From positions 186,001-250,000 of the forward strand of contig JAFDXN010000060.1 of assembly GCA_018267915.1 (NCBI GenBank): a stretch of DNA of 64,000 nucleotides, read 5' to 3'. The DNA comes from Bacteroidota bacterium (GTDB taxonomy: Bacteria; Bacteroidota; Bacteroidia; Chitinophagales; Chitinophagaceae). Below, one piece after another: positions 27,335 to 36,708 of this stretch. The stretch's first letter is position 1, and the number at the start of each line of letters is the position of its first letter. The position numbers and the translations under genes were made by a program. Under the pieces are notes generated by a model that worked only from the letters and a program-made list of their open reading frames with translations, had not been told where the DNA came from and made no database searches.

Positions 27335-27961
27335 ATGAAAAATACTGCAACTGTTCTGAGCACGCTCGCCCTTGTAGGGGTATTTACCCTTTTGGGCTCA
27401 TCCTGTTCAGACAAAAAAGGCCAGACTGCCACTACTAATACAACAGCTTCATCAGGGCCTGTGAATGGCACCGGCCGAATAGCGTATGTGAACATCGATA
27501 CGCTTGAGGCACACTATGAATACCTGAAAAATAAAAAAGACCAGTTTAAAAAGCGCCAGCAGGATGTGGACGAAGAGCTGCAGCGCTCCGCACAGCAATT
27601 GCAAAATGACTATGTCACTATGCAAAAGAAAGCACAGGCAAATACGCTGAGCCAGACGGATTATGAAGCCGGTACAAAGCGCCTGCAGCAAATGCAGCAA
27701 AGCCTGGAAACGCGCAAACAGGTATTGACCGAGCAGTTACTGAAAGAGCAGGACGAATTCAATAAAGATCTTCAGAAGCGCCTTGATAAATTCCTGGAGG
27801 TATATAATCAGGATAAACATTACGACTATATCCTGTCGTACTCGCAAGGTGGCTCCATACTGTATACCAATAAGCAACTGGACATTACCGCCGATGTGGT
27901 GAAGGGGATGAATGCCGAAGCCAGGAACGATAATAGCGATACTACTAAGAAAAATAAATAG
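27335..27961 (+). CDS. OmpH/Skp-like periplasmic chaperone lipoprotein
   Basis: This 208-aa protein has a lipoprotein-type signal (lipobox near LGSSC, about residues 19-25), so it is probably membrane-anchored, and then a long charged coiled coil with Gln/Lys repeats (about 60-165). That is the arrangement of OmpH/Skp family chaperones, which escort unfolded outer-membrane proteins. The lipobox is a difference from the classic soluble Skp. It lies after the tonB terminator, with its own promoter, and is followed 23 nt later by a permease gene. Confidence 0.82.
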   Translation: MKNTATVLSTLALVGVFTLLGSSCSDKKGQTATTNTTASSGPVNGTGRIAYVNIDTLEAHYEYLKNKKDQFKKRQQDVDEELQRSAQQLQNDYVTMQKKAQANTLSQTDYEAGTKRLQQMQQSLETRKQVLTEQLLKEQDEFNKDLQKRLDKFLEVYNQDKHYDYILSYSQGGSILYTNKQLDITADVVKGMNAEARNDNSDTTKKNK

Positions 27962-27984
27962 TATTTTTCCAGTAAATCATTCTA

Positions 27985-29412
27985 TTGGAAAATAAGGCTC
28001 ACTTTCACCGGTCGCTCACCCTGCTCGACGGGACGCTGATGGTCATCGGCTCCATGATCGGTTCGGGTATTTTCATTGTTAGCTCCGATATTGCAAGAAA
28101 CGTAGGCAGCGCAGGCTGGCTTATAGTTGTATGGTTGATATCAGGTTTTATTACTTTGGCGGCGGCATTGAGCTATGGTGAGTTGAGCGGCATGTACCCG
28201 CATGCGGGTGGCCAGTACGTTTACCTGCGCGAAGCGTTTGGCAAGCTCTATGGCTTCCTCTACGGATGGGCTTTTTTTGCAGTTATCCAGACAGGTACCA
28301 TTGCCGCAGTAGGGGTGGCCTTCGCGAAGTTCACCGGTTACCTGGTCCCTGCCCTGGGCGAGGATAATATCCTGATGGGCACTAAAGGCGGTTTTCATAT
28401 CACGGCTGCACAGTTGCTGGGTATCGGTATCATCGTATTGCTTACTTTTCTCAATACTCGTGGTGTAAAGAACGGGAAATGGATACAGTTCTTTTTCACC
28501 TTTGCAAAGATCGCGGCCATGGCTGCATTGGTGATCTTTGGCTTCATATGGGCAAAGGATAGCAGTGTATGGCATGCTAACTGGGACATGGCCTGGATGG
28601 CAAAAAAGATCACAGCCACCACGGATGTGATAACGCACGAAGGCTTGTCAGGCGGCACTCTCGTAATCGCGATGTGCGTTGCTATGGTCGGCGCGCTTTT
28701 CTCCAGCGATGCCTGGAACAATGTGACTTTTATAGCCGGTGAGATAAAAAGGCCGGAGCGCAATATCGGCCTTAGCCTTTTCATAGGTACGCTCGTGGTG
28801 ACTCTGCTCTATGTGTCCATGAATATGATGTACGTGAACGTGCTTAGTATCACTGAGATCGCCAATGCTCCGTCCGACAGGGTAGCCTTGGCTGCAGCTT
28901 TAAAAGTATTCGGGTCTGTAGGTACTACCATAATAGCACTGATGATCATGGTGTCGACCTTTGGTTGTAATAATGGCCTGATATTGTCTGGTGCACGAGT
29001 ATATTATACCATGGCCAACGATGGACTTTTCCTGCCTGCTGCAAAAAAACTGAATGCCAAAGGGGTGCCCGGTATAGCGCTCTGGATGCAGTGTATATGG
29101 GCTTCATTATTGTGCCTCAGCGGTAAGTACGGAGACCTGCTCGATTTCATCATTTTTACGGTATTGCTGTTTTATATTCTCACGATAGCAGGTTTGTTCA
29201 AATTGCGCAAAACCCAGCCCGATCTTCCACGCCCTTACAAGGCTTTCGGTTACCCTGTGATACCGCTGCTATATATTTTGCTTGCTTCATTTATTTGTGT
29301 CATTCTGCTGATCTATAAACCGACCTATACCTGGCCGGGACTCATTATCGTCATTATTGGTATACCCATCTATTTCGCCGTGCAGAAGAGGTCAAAAGAA
29401 GTTAATGGATAA
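27985..29412 (+). CDS. APC-family amino acid permease
   Basis: This 475-aa inner-membrane transporter has the typical twelve hydrophobic segments of the amino acid-polyamine-organocation superfamily. It has the early GSMIGSGIFIV glycine-rich motif and the HAGGQYVYLREAFG segment. It starts at TTG (27985); no in-frame ATG precedes the first membrane helix. The stop codon overlaps the next gene by 8 nt, so permease and heptose kinase are cotranscribed. The substrate cannot be deduced. Confidence 0.88.
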   Translation: MENKAHFHRSLTLLDGTLMVIGSMIGSGIFIVSSDIARNVGSAGWLIVVWLISGFITLAAALSYGELSGMYPHAGGQYVYLREAFGKLYGFLYGWAFFAVIQTGTIAAVGVAFAKFTGYLVPALGEDNILMGTKGGFHITAAQLLGIGIIVLLTFLNTRGVKNGKWIQFFFTFAKIAAMAALVIFGFIWAKDSSVWHANWDMAWMAKKITATTDVITHEGLSGGTLVIAMCVAMVGALFSSDAWNNVTFIAGEIKRPERNIGLSLFIGTLVVTLLYVSMNMMYVNVLSITEIANAPSDRVALAAALKVFGSVGTTIIALMIMVSTFGCNNGLILSGARVYYTMANDGLFLPAAKKLNAKGVPGIALWMQCIWASLLCLSGKYGDLLDFIIFTVLLFYILTIAGLFKLRKTQPDLPRPYKAFGYPVIPLLYILLASFICVILLIYKPTYTWPGLIIVIIGIPIYFAVQKRSKEVNG

Positions 29413-30400
29413 GACAGCACTGACAGATACATTTGAGAAGCTTGCTCAACTGCACGTGGTGGTAGTGGGCGATGTAATGCTGGATAACTACCGCTGGGGC
29501 GATGTCGAGCGTATGTCGCCCGAAGCACCTGTCCCGGTCATAACCGTAAGGAATAAGGAAAGTCGCCTGGGTGGTGCGGCCAACGTGGCGCTTAATTGTC
29601 GCGCTTTGGGTGCTAAGGTAGCCTTGGCAGGCGTAGTGGGCGATGATGCTGACGGTAAGTTGCTTGCTCAGTTGGCTAACAATGCCGGTATCAATACCGA
29701 TCTGCTGATGAACAGTAAAAAAAGGCCCACTACGTCTAAAACGCGTATCATCAGCCGCAACCAGCATATGATGCGGCTGGATGATGAAGTGAGCGATGAA
29801 CTCTCTACAGAGGAAGAACACCCGTTCATCGATACTGTATTGCGCTACTTGCAGCGGGAGAAGCCAAATGTGCTGATATTTGAGGACTACAATAAAGGCG
29901 TGTTGAAGGAGAATGTGATACAGCGCATCACTGCACATTGCAGGGAAATAGGTATTGTGATTGCCGTAGATCCGAAAAAGCATAATTTTCTCGGCTACAA
30001 AAATGTGGACATCTTCAAGCCAAACCTCAAAGAGGTGCGTGAGGGGCTAAACATGCCGATATCCGAAGTGGGAAAGCCGGAACTCGACAAGGTTCATGAC
30101 AAATTGGTATCGGCGCTGCACCACAAGGTCACATTTATTACACTCTCTGAATATGGGGTGTATTATAACGACGGGCAGCACGCTGCAATATTACCTACAC
30201 ACATCCGCAATATAGCCGACGTCTCGGGCGCAGGCGATACAGTTATTGCCGTTGCGGCCATGGTCTATGCCATTACCAGGGACGCAAACCTGATGGCCGA
30301 TATGGCCAACCTGGCCGGTGGGCTGGTATGCGAAGAGGTTGGGGTAGTACCGCTCGATAAACAGCGGTTCTACTCAGAGTGTGCGGCTTTATTAACGTAA
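29405..30400 (+). CDS. D-glycero-beta-D-manno-heptose-7-phosphate kinase
   Basis: This 331-aa PfkB-family sugar kinase resembles the N-terminal half of HldE (RfaE domain I), which phosphorylates heptose-7-phosphate in ADP-heptose synthesis for LPS core. Motifs include GDVMLDNYRWGDVERMSPEAPVPV (in part), GGAANVALN and the kinase ATP/catalytic motif VSGAGDTVIAVAAM (about residues 275-290). The ATG at 29405 overlaps the permease by 8 nt. The adenylyltransferase half (RfaE2) is not in the window, so this is a split-type enzyme. Confidence 0.88.
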   Translation: MDKTALTDTFEKLAQLHVVVVGDVMLDNYRWGDVERMSPEAPVPVITVRNKESRLGGAANVALNCRALGAKVALAGVVGDDADGKLLAQLANNAGINTDLLMNSKKRPTTSKTRIISRNQHMMRLDDEVSDELSTEEEHPFIDTVLRYLQREKPNVLIFEDYNKGVLKENVIQRITAHCREIGIVIAVDPKKHNFLGYKNVDIFKPNLKEVREGLNMPISEVGKPELDKVHDKLVSALHHKVTFITLSEYGVYYNDGQHAAILPTHIRNIADVSGAGDTVIAVAAMVYAITRDANLMADMANLAGGLVCEEVGVVPLDKQRFYSECAALLT

Positions 30401-30460
30401 AACTGTACCGTTTTTTTATACATCCCGCAGCTTACCTTTACAGCATTCAATTTCCTTTTC

Positions 30461-31114
30461 ATGGAGCTGCTAACCAAACTGAGGATCAATACAACAGAGC
30501 TGCTATATCTCATCAATGCGCCTAAAGATGTGCTGCATCTCTTTGATTCCGCAGAATTGAAGACAGTTTTGCCCGGCAAAGTGCCGGCAACCCAGCTGAT
30601 ACTTTTTGCTGAAAACAGTAAGATACTGGACAACTACATTCTGAAGCTTGAGGGCAAACTCAGCGATAAAGCAGTGTTTTGGATAGTGTATCCAAAGAAG
30701 AGCGGCAGAATACAATCCGACCTTACTCGTAATGACGGATGGAAACTTGTTTTCAGTCTATACGATGGCGCCTCGTCGGCCTCGATAAATGAGGACTGGT
30801 CAGGCGTTCGTTTTAAGCTTAGAGGCGTTTCTAAATCGACCTGGATCCCTATGGAGGAGCGAAAGACGGAAGGAATAGATTACGTGGCAAGAACCGTATC
30901 GCTTCCAGCCGATGCATTGAAAGCCATGAAGTCTTATAAGGGGCTTGATGACTTCTTTTATGCAATGTCATTTACACACAAAAAAGAGTATGTAGCGTCG
31001 ATCGTGGATGCAAAAAAGCCGGAGACAAGGCAGCGGAGAATAGAAAAGATGATAGAGATGCTGTTGAAAATGAGAACGGAAAAAGAGCTAAAGAAAAGGA
31101 AAGCAAAGCCATGA
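30461..31114 (+). CDS. YdeI/OmpD-associated family protein
   Basis: This 217-aa cytosolic protein has a C-terminal helical region with HKKEYV, EARKPETR-like (here DAKKPETRQRRIEKMIEML) pattern, which is characteristic of the YdeI/OmpD-associated family. The N-terminal half may match a DUF3052-like fold, with the KLVFSLYDG segment. The biochemical function of this family is not settled. It overlaps the next gene by 4 nt (ATGA), so they are cotranscribed. Confidence 0.72.
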   Translation: MELLTKLRINTTELLYLINAPKDVLHLFDSAELKTVLPGKVPATQLILFAENSKILDNYILKLEGKLSDKAVFWIVYPKKSGRIQSDLTRNDGWKLVFSLYDGASSASINEDWSGVRFKLRGVSKSTWIPMEERKTEGIDYVARTVSLPADALKAMKSYKGLDDFFYAMSFTHKKEYVASIVDAKKPETRQRRIEKMIEMLLKMRTEKELKKRKAKP

Positions 31115-31593
31115 GTTATAAAGAAGTTCCGACAGGGTCGGTATTGAAATTCATCAAAGACAATTTCGAGGGCAGGCTGGTTACGGAATCGCGTTCACCG
31201 GCGGGTAATTGGCTTCAGTTTACCCTGGAGCACATTGAGAAAGGGGAGGTGAGCATTTCACTGGAGATCCGCAGAGATATGACCAATCCATATGGCAATA
31301 TCCACGGTGGCATGATGGCACTGGTGATGGATGAAGTGATAGGCTGGGCCGTTGTGAGCCTTGACATGGGCATCAGCTATACCTCTTTGAACCTGAATGT
31401 TGATTTTCTATATGCAATAAAGCTGGGCGACAGGCTCAGGGCTAAGTCAAAGGTGATAAGGGCCGGCAAAAAGATCATACATGTTGAGTGTGTTGTTGAA
31501 AATGTAGATGGCACGCTACTTGGCAAGGCTACCAGCAACCTTATAGTCACAAGTATGAAGCCGGTCGACGGCAATTTCCCCGTAGCCAGTTAA
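31111..31593 (+). CDS. PaaI-type hotdog thioesterase
   Basis: This 160-aa hotdog-fold protein contains the acyl-CoA thioesterase segment NPYGNIHGGMMALVMDEVIGWAV (given in part), where GNIHGG is the PaaI signature. Such enzymes hydrolyse CoA thioesters in the cytosol. It overlaps the upstream YdeI-like gene by 4 nt. The substrate is unknown. Confidence 0.88.
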   Translation: MSYKEVPTGSVLKFIKDNFEGRLVTESRSPAGNWLQFTLEHIEKGEVSISLEIRRDMTNPYGNIHGGMMALVMDEVIGWAVVSLDMGISYTSLNLNVDFLYAIKLGDRLRAKSKVIRAGKKIIHVECVVENVDGTLLGKATSNLIVTSMKPVDGNFPVAS

Positions 31594-31601
31594 GCACATT
31601 T

Positions 31602-31630
31602 TATTTTTGTAGGTCGATAGTGTATCTTTG
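31602..31630 (+). promoter_or_regulatory. Two -7 boxes before the glycosyltransferase gene
   Basis: TATTTTTG (31602-31609) and TATCTTTG (31623-31630) both match TAnnTTTG exactly. The second is 10 nt upstream of the ATG at 31641, and it covers a potential GTG start at 31620, which I therefore reject. Confidence 0.55.
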
Positions 31631-31640
31631 GCGCTATCGG

Positions 31641-32390
31641 ATGCTTAACGGTAAAAAGATAGTTATTGTACTGCCTGCATATAATGCAGCGCTGACCCTG
31701 GAGCGCACATACAGCGAAATACCATTTGATATAGTGGATGATGTGGTGCTGGTGGATGATAACAGCCGCGACGACACTGTACTGGTGGGTCAGGCCTTGG
31801 GTATCAAGCACATCATTAAGCACGAGGTCAACAAGGGATATGGCGGCAACCAGAAGAGTTGCTATAAAAAAGCGCTTGAGATCGGGGCAGACATAGTTAT
31901 CATGCTCCACCCAGATTATCAATATACCCCCAAGCTCATTCATGCAATGTCATCCATTATAGCGATGGATGTTTACCATGTAGTACTCGCCTCGAGGATA
32001 TTGGGTAAAGGGGCACTAAAGGGCGGAATGCCAATGTACAAATACATTGCCAACCGTTTTCTCACATTATTTGAGAATATACTCATCGGCCAGAAGCTGA
32101 GCGAATACCATACGGGTTATCGCGCCTTCTCCGCGGAAGTGCTGCGCTCTATAGATTTTACGTATAATAGTGACGATTTCGTTTTTGACAACGAGATGAT
32201 CTCGCAGATATTTATGAACGGCTACGATATAGCTGAAGTGACCTGCCCCACGAAATACTTTGAGGAAGCTTCCAGCATCAACTTCAGCCGCAGCATGAAG
32301 TATGGCCGGGGCGTGCTAAGGGTATCGCTCATTCACCGCTTCCACAAGTGGGGTTGGATAAAAAGCAAATTGTATCAGAAACCGCAATAA
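31641..32390 (+). CDS. Family 2 glycosyltransferase
   Basis: This 249-aa GT-A fold glycosyltransferase starts MLNGKKIVIVLPAYNAALTLERTY, has the DXD-like VLVDDNSRDDT motif (about residues 38-48) and resembles dolichol-phosphate mannosyltransferase-like enzymes. It probably moves a sugar from a nucleotide donor to a lipid carrier. It lacks the C-terminal membrane helices of longer DPM proteins. It is monocistronic between a promoter and a strong terminator. Confidence 0.88.
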   Translation: MLNGKKIVIVLPAYNAALTLERTYSEIPFDIVDDVVLVDDNSRDDTVLVGQALGIKHIIKHEVNKGYGGNQKSCYKKALEIGADIVIMLHPDYQYTPKLIHAMSSIIAMDVYHVVLASRILGKGALKGGMPMYKYIANRFLTLFENILIGQKLSEYHTGYRAFSAEVLRSIDFTYNSDDFVFDNEMISQIFMNGYDIAEVTCPTKYFEEASSINFSRSMKYGRGVLRVSLIHRFHKWGWIKSKLYQKPQ

Positions 32391-32397
32391 ACTTTAT

Positions 32398-32430
32398 AAA
32401 AAAAGACCGCTCACAGAGCGGTCTTTTTTT
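32398..32430. terminator. Bidirectional hairpin terminator
   Basis: AAAAGACCGCT pairs with AGCGGTCTTTT around CACAG, followed by T residues; on the minus strand the A-rich side also provides a T tract. It separates the convergent glycosyltransferase and hppA genes. Confidence 0.9.
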
Positions 32431-32448
32431 ATTGTCCTATCCCGAAAC

Positions 32449-34647
32449 TTATTTCATTGTTACAACATTAGTCACCTTAACCTCTTGCTTCGCTGCAGCC
32501 TTCACAGCAGTTGTTTTGTTGCCGTGAATACTGGCAATAGTCGGAGCAATTACAAGCGCAACGATCGACATCAGCTTGATCAGGATGTTCATTGACGGGC
32601 CTGATGTATCCTTAAATGGATCACCAACAGTGTCACCGGTTACTGATGCTTTATGCGGCTCAGATTTTTTATAGTATATCTCACCGTTTATTTCTACACC
32701 CTTTTCGAAAGATTTCTTAGCGTTGTCCCACGCACCACCGGCATTGTTCTGGAACATGCCCATCAGCACGCCGCTCACAGTGGCACCAGCCAGGAAACCA
32801 CCCAGCACTTCGGGGCCAAAAACGAAGCCAATGATAAGCGGGGAAATAATAGCAATGGCGCCGGGCAACATCATTTTGCGGATGGAAGCGCTTGTTGAGA
32901 TCGCTACGCATTTATCATATTCAGGCTTGCCTGTTCCTTCCATAATACCGGGAATAGTACGGAACTGGCGGCGAACTTCCTCCACCATGCTCATAGCCGC
33001 CTGGCCCACCGCGCGGATAGCCAGTGACGAGAATATGAATGGTATCATGCCGCCCACAAAGAGACCTGCAAGCACATCAGCCTTATAAATATCGATACCA
33101 TTGATTCCCGCAACGCCTACGAATGCTGCGAACAGCGCCAGCGCGGTAAGTGCTGCCGAGGCAATCGCGAAGCCTTTACCCGTTGCAGCGGTCGTATTAC
33201 CCACAGCGTCCAGTGTATCGGTTTTTTCACGCACTTCTTTAGGCAGTTCGCTCATCTCAGCGATACCGCCGGCATTGTCTGCTATCGGTCCGAAAGCATC
33301 GATAGCCAGCTGCATTGCTGTTGTTGCCATCATGCCTGCGGCAGCAATAGCCACACCATACAAACCCGCGCAAAGGAAAGAACCATATATACCGCCTGCC
33401 AATACCAGGATCGGGAGTAGCGTGCTCTCCATACCAATTGCAAGGCCGCCAATGATATTGGTAGCGTGGCCTGTAGAAGATTGGCGCACTATTGAAAGCA
33501 CGGGGCGTTTGCCCATAGCAGTGTAATACTCCGTAATAATACTCATCAAGGTACCCACTACCAGGCCTACCATGATAGCGCCAAACACGCCGTTCTTGGT
33601 AAACTCATGGCCACGTAGTGTCATAGTTTCAGGCATCAGGTAATTCACAAGAAAATAAGATGAAACAGCAGTAAGCACGATTGAACCCCAGTTGCCCATA
33701 TTAAGTGCTTTCTGCACTGCACTGGTACTCACGCCAACGCTATCGGAAATGCGAACAAACCATGTACCGATAATTGAGAATACGATACCCAGACCTGCGA
33801 TCAGCATTGGCAGCAATATCGGGGCAAAACCACCGAAGTTATCAGTTACGCCGGGTGCATTTGCAGTTTCCCTGCCCAATACCATGGTAGCCAGAACTGT
33901 TGCAACATACGAACCGAAAAGATCGGCGCCCATGCCTGCAACGTCACCTACGTTATCGCCCACATTATCGGCGATCGTCGCCGGGTTGCGTGGATCATCT
34001 TCGGGGATACCGGCCTCTACTTTACCTACCAGGTCAGCGCCTACGTCTGCAGCCTTAGTATATATACCGCCACCTACACGGGCAAAAAGCGCAATGCTCT
34101 CAGCGCCCAGTGAGAAACCGGTCAGCACCTCGATAGCACGCTCCATTTCTTCTGAATTAACGGCCGCCTCTGGTGCGAAGATCATCTTAAGCACAATGAA
34201 GAGCCCTCCAAGACCAAGTACTGCGAGACCTGCAACACCCAGACCCATCACCGAACCGCCGCCAAACGACACTGCCAGGGCTTTGCTAAGACTAGTGCGG
34301 GCGGCATTGGCAGTGCGCACATTGGCTTTGGTTGCGATGCGCATACCGATGAAACCGGCCAGTGCGCTAAAACAAGCACCTATTACAAATGCGACCGCAA
34401 TGAAAGGGCTCGACTTGGGATTGCTATACCCCATAAATGCCAGCAACAAACCTGCTATTATTACGAAATAGGTAAGTATTTTATATTCAGCTTTTAAGAA
34501 GGCCATCGCACCCTCGGCGATATATTTTGAGATTTCCTTCATGCGGTCGTTGCCCGCGTCCTGTTTGCTTACCCAGGAACTTTTGAACATCGTGTACAAT
34601 AGGGCGAGAACGCCGAAGCAAGGCACGAGGTAAAAGAATATATTCAT
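32449..34647 (-). CDS. hppA: Membrane-bound ion-pumping pyrophosphatase
   Basis: HppA uses PPi hydrolysis to pump H+ or Na+ across the inner membrane. The 732-aa protein has about sixteen hydrophobic segments. The catalytic loop motifs are visible: DVGADLVGKVE and DNVGDNVGD, both typical of the family. The GNTTAATGKG segment, with Ala after GNTT rather than Lys, is the hallmark of potassium-dependent members. Whether H+ or Na+ is pumped is not decidable here. It is preceded by a consensus -7 box. Confidence 0.95.
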   Translation of the reverse strand: MNIFFYLVPCFGVLALLYTMFKSSWVSKQDAGNDRMKEISKYIAEGAMAFLKAEYKILTYFVIIAGLLLAFMGYSNPKSSPFIAVAFVIGACFSALAGFIGMRIATKANVRTANAARTSLSKALAVSFGGGSVMGLGVAGLAVLGLGGLFIVLKMIFAPEAAVNSEEMERAIEVLTGFSLGAESIALFARVGGGIYTKAADVGADLVGKVEAGIPEDDPRNPATIADNVGDNVGDVAGMGADLFGSYVATVLATMVLGRETANAPGVTDNFGGFAPILLPMLIAGLGIVFSIIGTWFVRISDSVGVSTSAVQKALNMGNWGSIVLTAVSSYFLVNYLMPETMTLRGHEFTKNGVFGAIMVGLVVGTLMSIITEYYTAMGKRPVLSIVRQSSTGHATNIIGGLAIGMESTLLPILVLAGGIYGSFLCAGLYGVAIAAAGMMATTAMQLAIDAFGPIADNAGGIAEMSELPKEVREKTDTLDAVGNTTAATGKGFAIASAALTALALFAAFVGVAGINGIDIYKADVLAGLFVGGMIPFIFSSLAIRAVGQAAMSMVEEVRRQFRTIPGIMEGTGKPEYDKCVAISTSASIRKMMLPGAIAIISPLIIGFVFGPEVLGGFLAGATVSGVLMGMFQNNAGGAWDNAKKSFEKGVEINGEIYYKKSEPHKASVTGDTVGDPFKDTSGPSMNILIKLMSIVALVIAPTIASIHGNKTTAVKAAAKQEVKVTNVVTMK

Positions 34648-34674
34648 AAAAAGTTAAACGGTTAAAAATGACTG

Positions 34675-34682
34675 CAAATATA
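34675..34682 (-). promoter_or_regulatory. -7 box of hppA promoter
   Basis: TATATTTG on the minus strand matches TAnnTTTG exactly, 27 nt upstream of the hppA ATG. Confidence 0.6.
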
Positions 34683-34803
34683 GTCGATAGAATGGGAAAA
34701 TAATATGCACACCGCAGATAATAACGGTCGTTGAATTTTTTTAGACAATTAACAGCGTAGGAACTTTCCAATTAACATTTATTGGGTAATTTAGTCCTCT
34801 GCT

Positions 34804-35391
34804 GTGAAGTCCAAATTGCAAGTACAGGTGTCGGATTATAAAAAGTTTCCTGATGACGAGCTAGTCTACAGGTATGTAAATCTGCATGATAATACAGCTA
34901 TTAACTATATATATGAGCGTTATGGTCATCTCGTATTCGGCGTTTGCCTGAAATATCTGAAAGATACCGAGGCAGCTAAGGATACCACTCAGCAGATCTT
35001 CATAAAAATGCTCGACGACCTGAACCGCTTTCATATTAACAATTTCAAGCCCTGGTTATTTAAGGTAGCAAAAAATACCTGCCTGATGCAGCTGCGCACC
35101 AGCCAGCCGGCAACAAATAATAATATTGATGTGCCCGAGGATATGGAATTTGAGCGGGAGACGCATCAAAAGATAGAGCAGGAGGAGAGGTTGAACAACC
35201 TTGAGGCAGCCATGGCTCAGCTCAGTGAAGAGCAGAGGGTATGCATAGAGCTGTTCTACCTAAAAAAAATGACCTACGCTGAGATCGTTCAGCAAACGGA
35301 CTATACCCTGTTGCAAGTGAAAAGTTACATACAGAACGGTAAGCGAAATTTGAAAATAAAAATGGAGAGCCTGCAGGGGCTGGGGCAATGA
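34804..35391 (+). CDS. ECF-type RNA polymerase sigma factor
   Basis: This 195-aa sigma-70 family protein has region 2 (about residues 25-95, with YERYGHLVFGVCLKYLKD and the KPWLFKVAKNTCL segment) and region 4 (about 135-190, with a helix-turn-helix in MTYAEIVQQTDYTLLQVKSYI). It starts at GTG (34804). An anti-sigma-like gene overlaps by 4 nt (ATGA), the classic ECF arrangement, so sigma activity is probably released by an envelope signal. Confidence 0.9.
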   Translation: MKSKLQVQVSDYKKFPDDELVYRYVNLHDNTAINYIYERYGHLVFGVCLKYLKDTEAAKDTTQQIFIKMLDDLNRFHINNFKPWLFKVAKNTCLMQLRTSQPATNNNIDVPEDMEFERETHQKIEQEERLNNLEAAMAQLSEEQRVCIELFYLKKMTYAEIVQQTDYTLLQVKSYIQNGKRNLKIKMESLQGLGQ

Positions 35392-36680
35392 AAGAAGAAC
35401 TGAAACATATTTTCGACGAGAGTGTCTGCCTTTCAAGCAGGCAGTTGAAAGATTATGTGGCCGGTCATATGTCCAATGAGGAGTGTCATGCCATAGAGCA
35501 TCACCTCAACAGTTGCCCTTTGTGCAGCGCAGCTGTGGACGGCATGTTGCTGCAGCCGGAAAAAGCATTAGAAACAATAAGTCAGTTCAATACTGATTTT
35601 CTTCGTGAGCATTTAGGTTTAAAAAATTCGCAGCCACAGGCTAATAGCAACAATGCCAACAACGCTCCTACATCGCAGGTTGCAGATGAGCAGGAGGCTC
35701 GTGCCGCCACGCCAGTTATTCCTATTCCTAAGTTCAATGTGCGGAGTCTTATACGGCCGGTATCTATTGCTGCGGCCCTGGTGCTCATCTTCGTGCTTGT
35801 TTGGTATCTGAGACCGGATTCGAAGGACGCCCGGAATGGCGTGATCGCGCAAAAGCTGGATAATGAGCAAAGCACCAAGACCTCGCAGAACGAATTGAGG
35901 GATGAGCCGGTATTGCCTGCTGGAAATGCGGCAGCACCGGCGCCTGCCCCGTCTCCGGCACCACAGTCGCAGCCCGAAGTACAGGAAGGTAGCAAGGCGC
36001 TTGTGGCGACAGGTGCAGCTGATAATCTGGGAAACGAGAAAACTGCGGATAAAATAGCTGACACCAAAAAGGCCGCACCGGAAGCGAAAATACCAAGTCC
36101 GGCGGCAGGTCCGGCGCAGGCAATTGCGACCAAAAAAACGCTGGCTGAGACAAAAAAAGATGCGGTAACAGCTAAAAACCAGGTTGCAAATGCCGTAAAA
36201 CAGGCAAAAACTCCTGCTAAGGACGATCATAAGACAATTGAGCAGGTTGCTGTTGCCAAAAATGACCAGGCTGGCTACAAAACCGCCTCCGATAACAATT
36301 CTAATGTGCATGCATTTTCACAACCCGCTACTGCTATCGCCAGCCGTAGCGAAGCGGCTGCACCTTCCAAAAGTGCTGATGCAGGGACGGGTGCTGCAGC
36401 AGAACAACTGCCTTCCGACAGGCAGGACAGGGGTAAATACTACTTCAACCAGCAAAAATATGGCGAAGCACTGAAGGAGTATAAGAACGATATCAATAGC
36501 AGTTCAAAGTCTAAGCGCCACGAAGCGACCTACATGGCCGCACAGTGCTATATTAAATTGGGAAATACCAAAGAGGCAGAGCGCCTTTTGAAAATAATAG
36601 TAGATGAAGGCGGCTCTCAGAAACGGCACGCAAAAAAACTGCTCGAATCATTGGCCCCCAAGACAGAACAAGGGAAATAG
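35388..36680 (+). CDS. Zinc-finger anti-sigma-like protein with TPR tail
   Basis: This 430-aa protein has an N-terminal zf-HC2-like region (about residues 15-55, with NEECHAIEHHLNSCPLCSAAV) and a single transmembrane helix (about 120-145). A long Ala/Lys/Pro/Gln-rich periplasmic linker (about 150-330) follows, then a TPR-type helical domain near the C-terminus (about 345-420, with KYYFNQQKYGEALKEY). It fits an ECF anti-sigma factor that may sense protein binding through the TPR. The start overlaps the sigma gene by ATGA. Its signal is unknown. Confidence 0.83.
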   Translation: MKEELKHIFDESVCLSSRQLKDYVAGHMSNEECHAIEHHLNSCPLCSAAVDGMLLQPEKALETISQFNTDFLREHLGLKNSQPQANSNNANNAPTSQVADEQEARAATPVIPIPKFNVRSLIRPVSIAAALVLIFVLVWYLRPDSKDARNGVIAQKLDNEQSTKTSQNELRDEPVLPAGNAAAPAPAPSPAPQSQPEVQEGSKALVATGAADNLGNEKTADKIADTKKAAPEAKIPSPAAGPAQAIATKKTLAETKKDAVTAKNQVANAVKQAKTPAKDDHKTIEQVAVAKNDQAGYKTASDNNSNVHAFSQPATAIASRSEAAAPSKSADAGTGAAAEQLPSDRQDRGKYYFNQQKYGEALKEYKNDINSSSKSKRHEATYMAAQCYIKLGNTKEAERLLKIIVDEGGSQKRHAKKLLESLAPKTEQGK

Positions 36681-36708
36681 TATTTATTTGATCTGAAACC
36701 TGCCCCTT

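Noticed and set aside
31620..31640. GTG start for the glycosyltransferase
   Set aside because: A perfect -7 promoter box overlaps this start, and the ATG at 31641 gives the normal family N-terminus.
33692..34471. A 259-aa plus-strand frame opposite hppA
   Set aside because: It is antisense to a clear membrane PPase and has no promoter or homology-like features; it is a shadow frame from coding bias.
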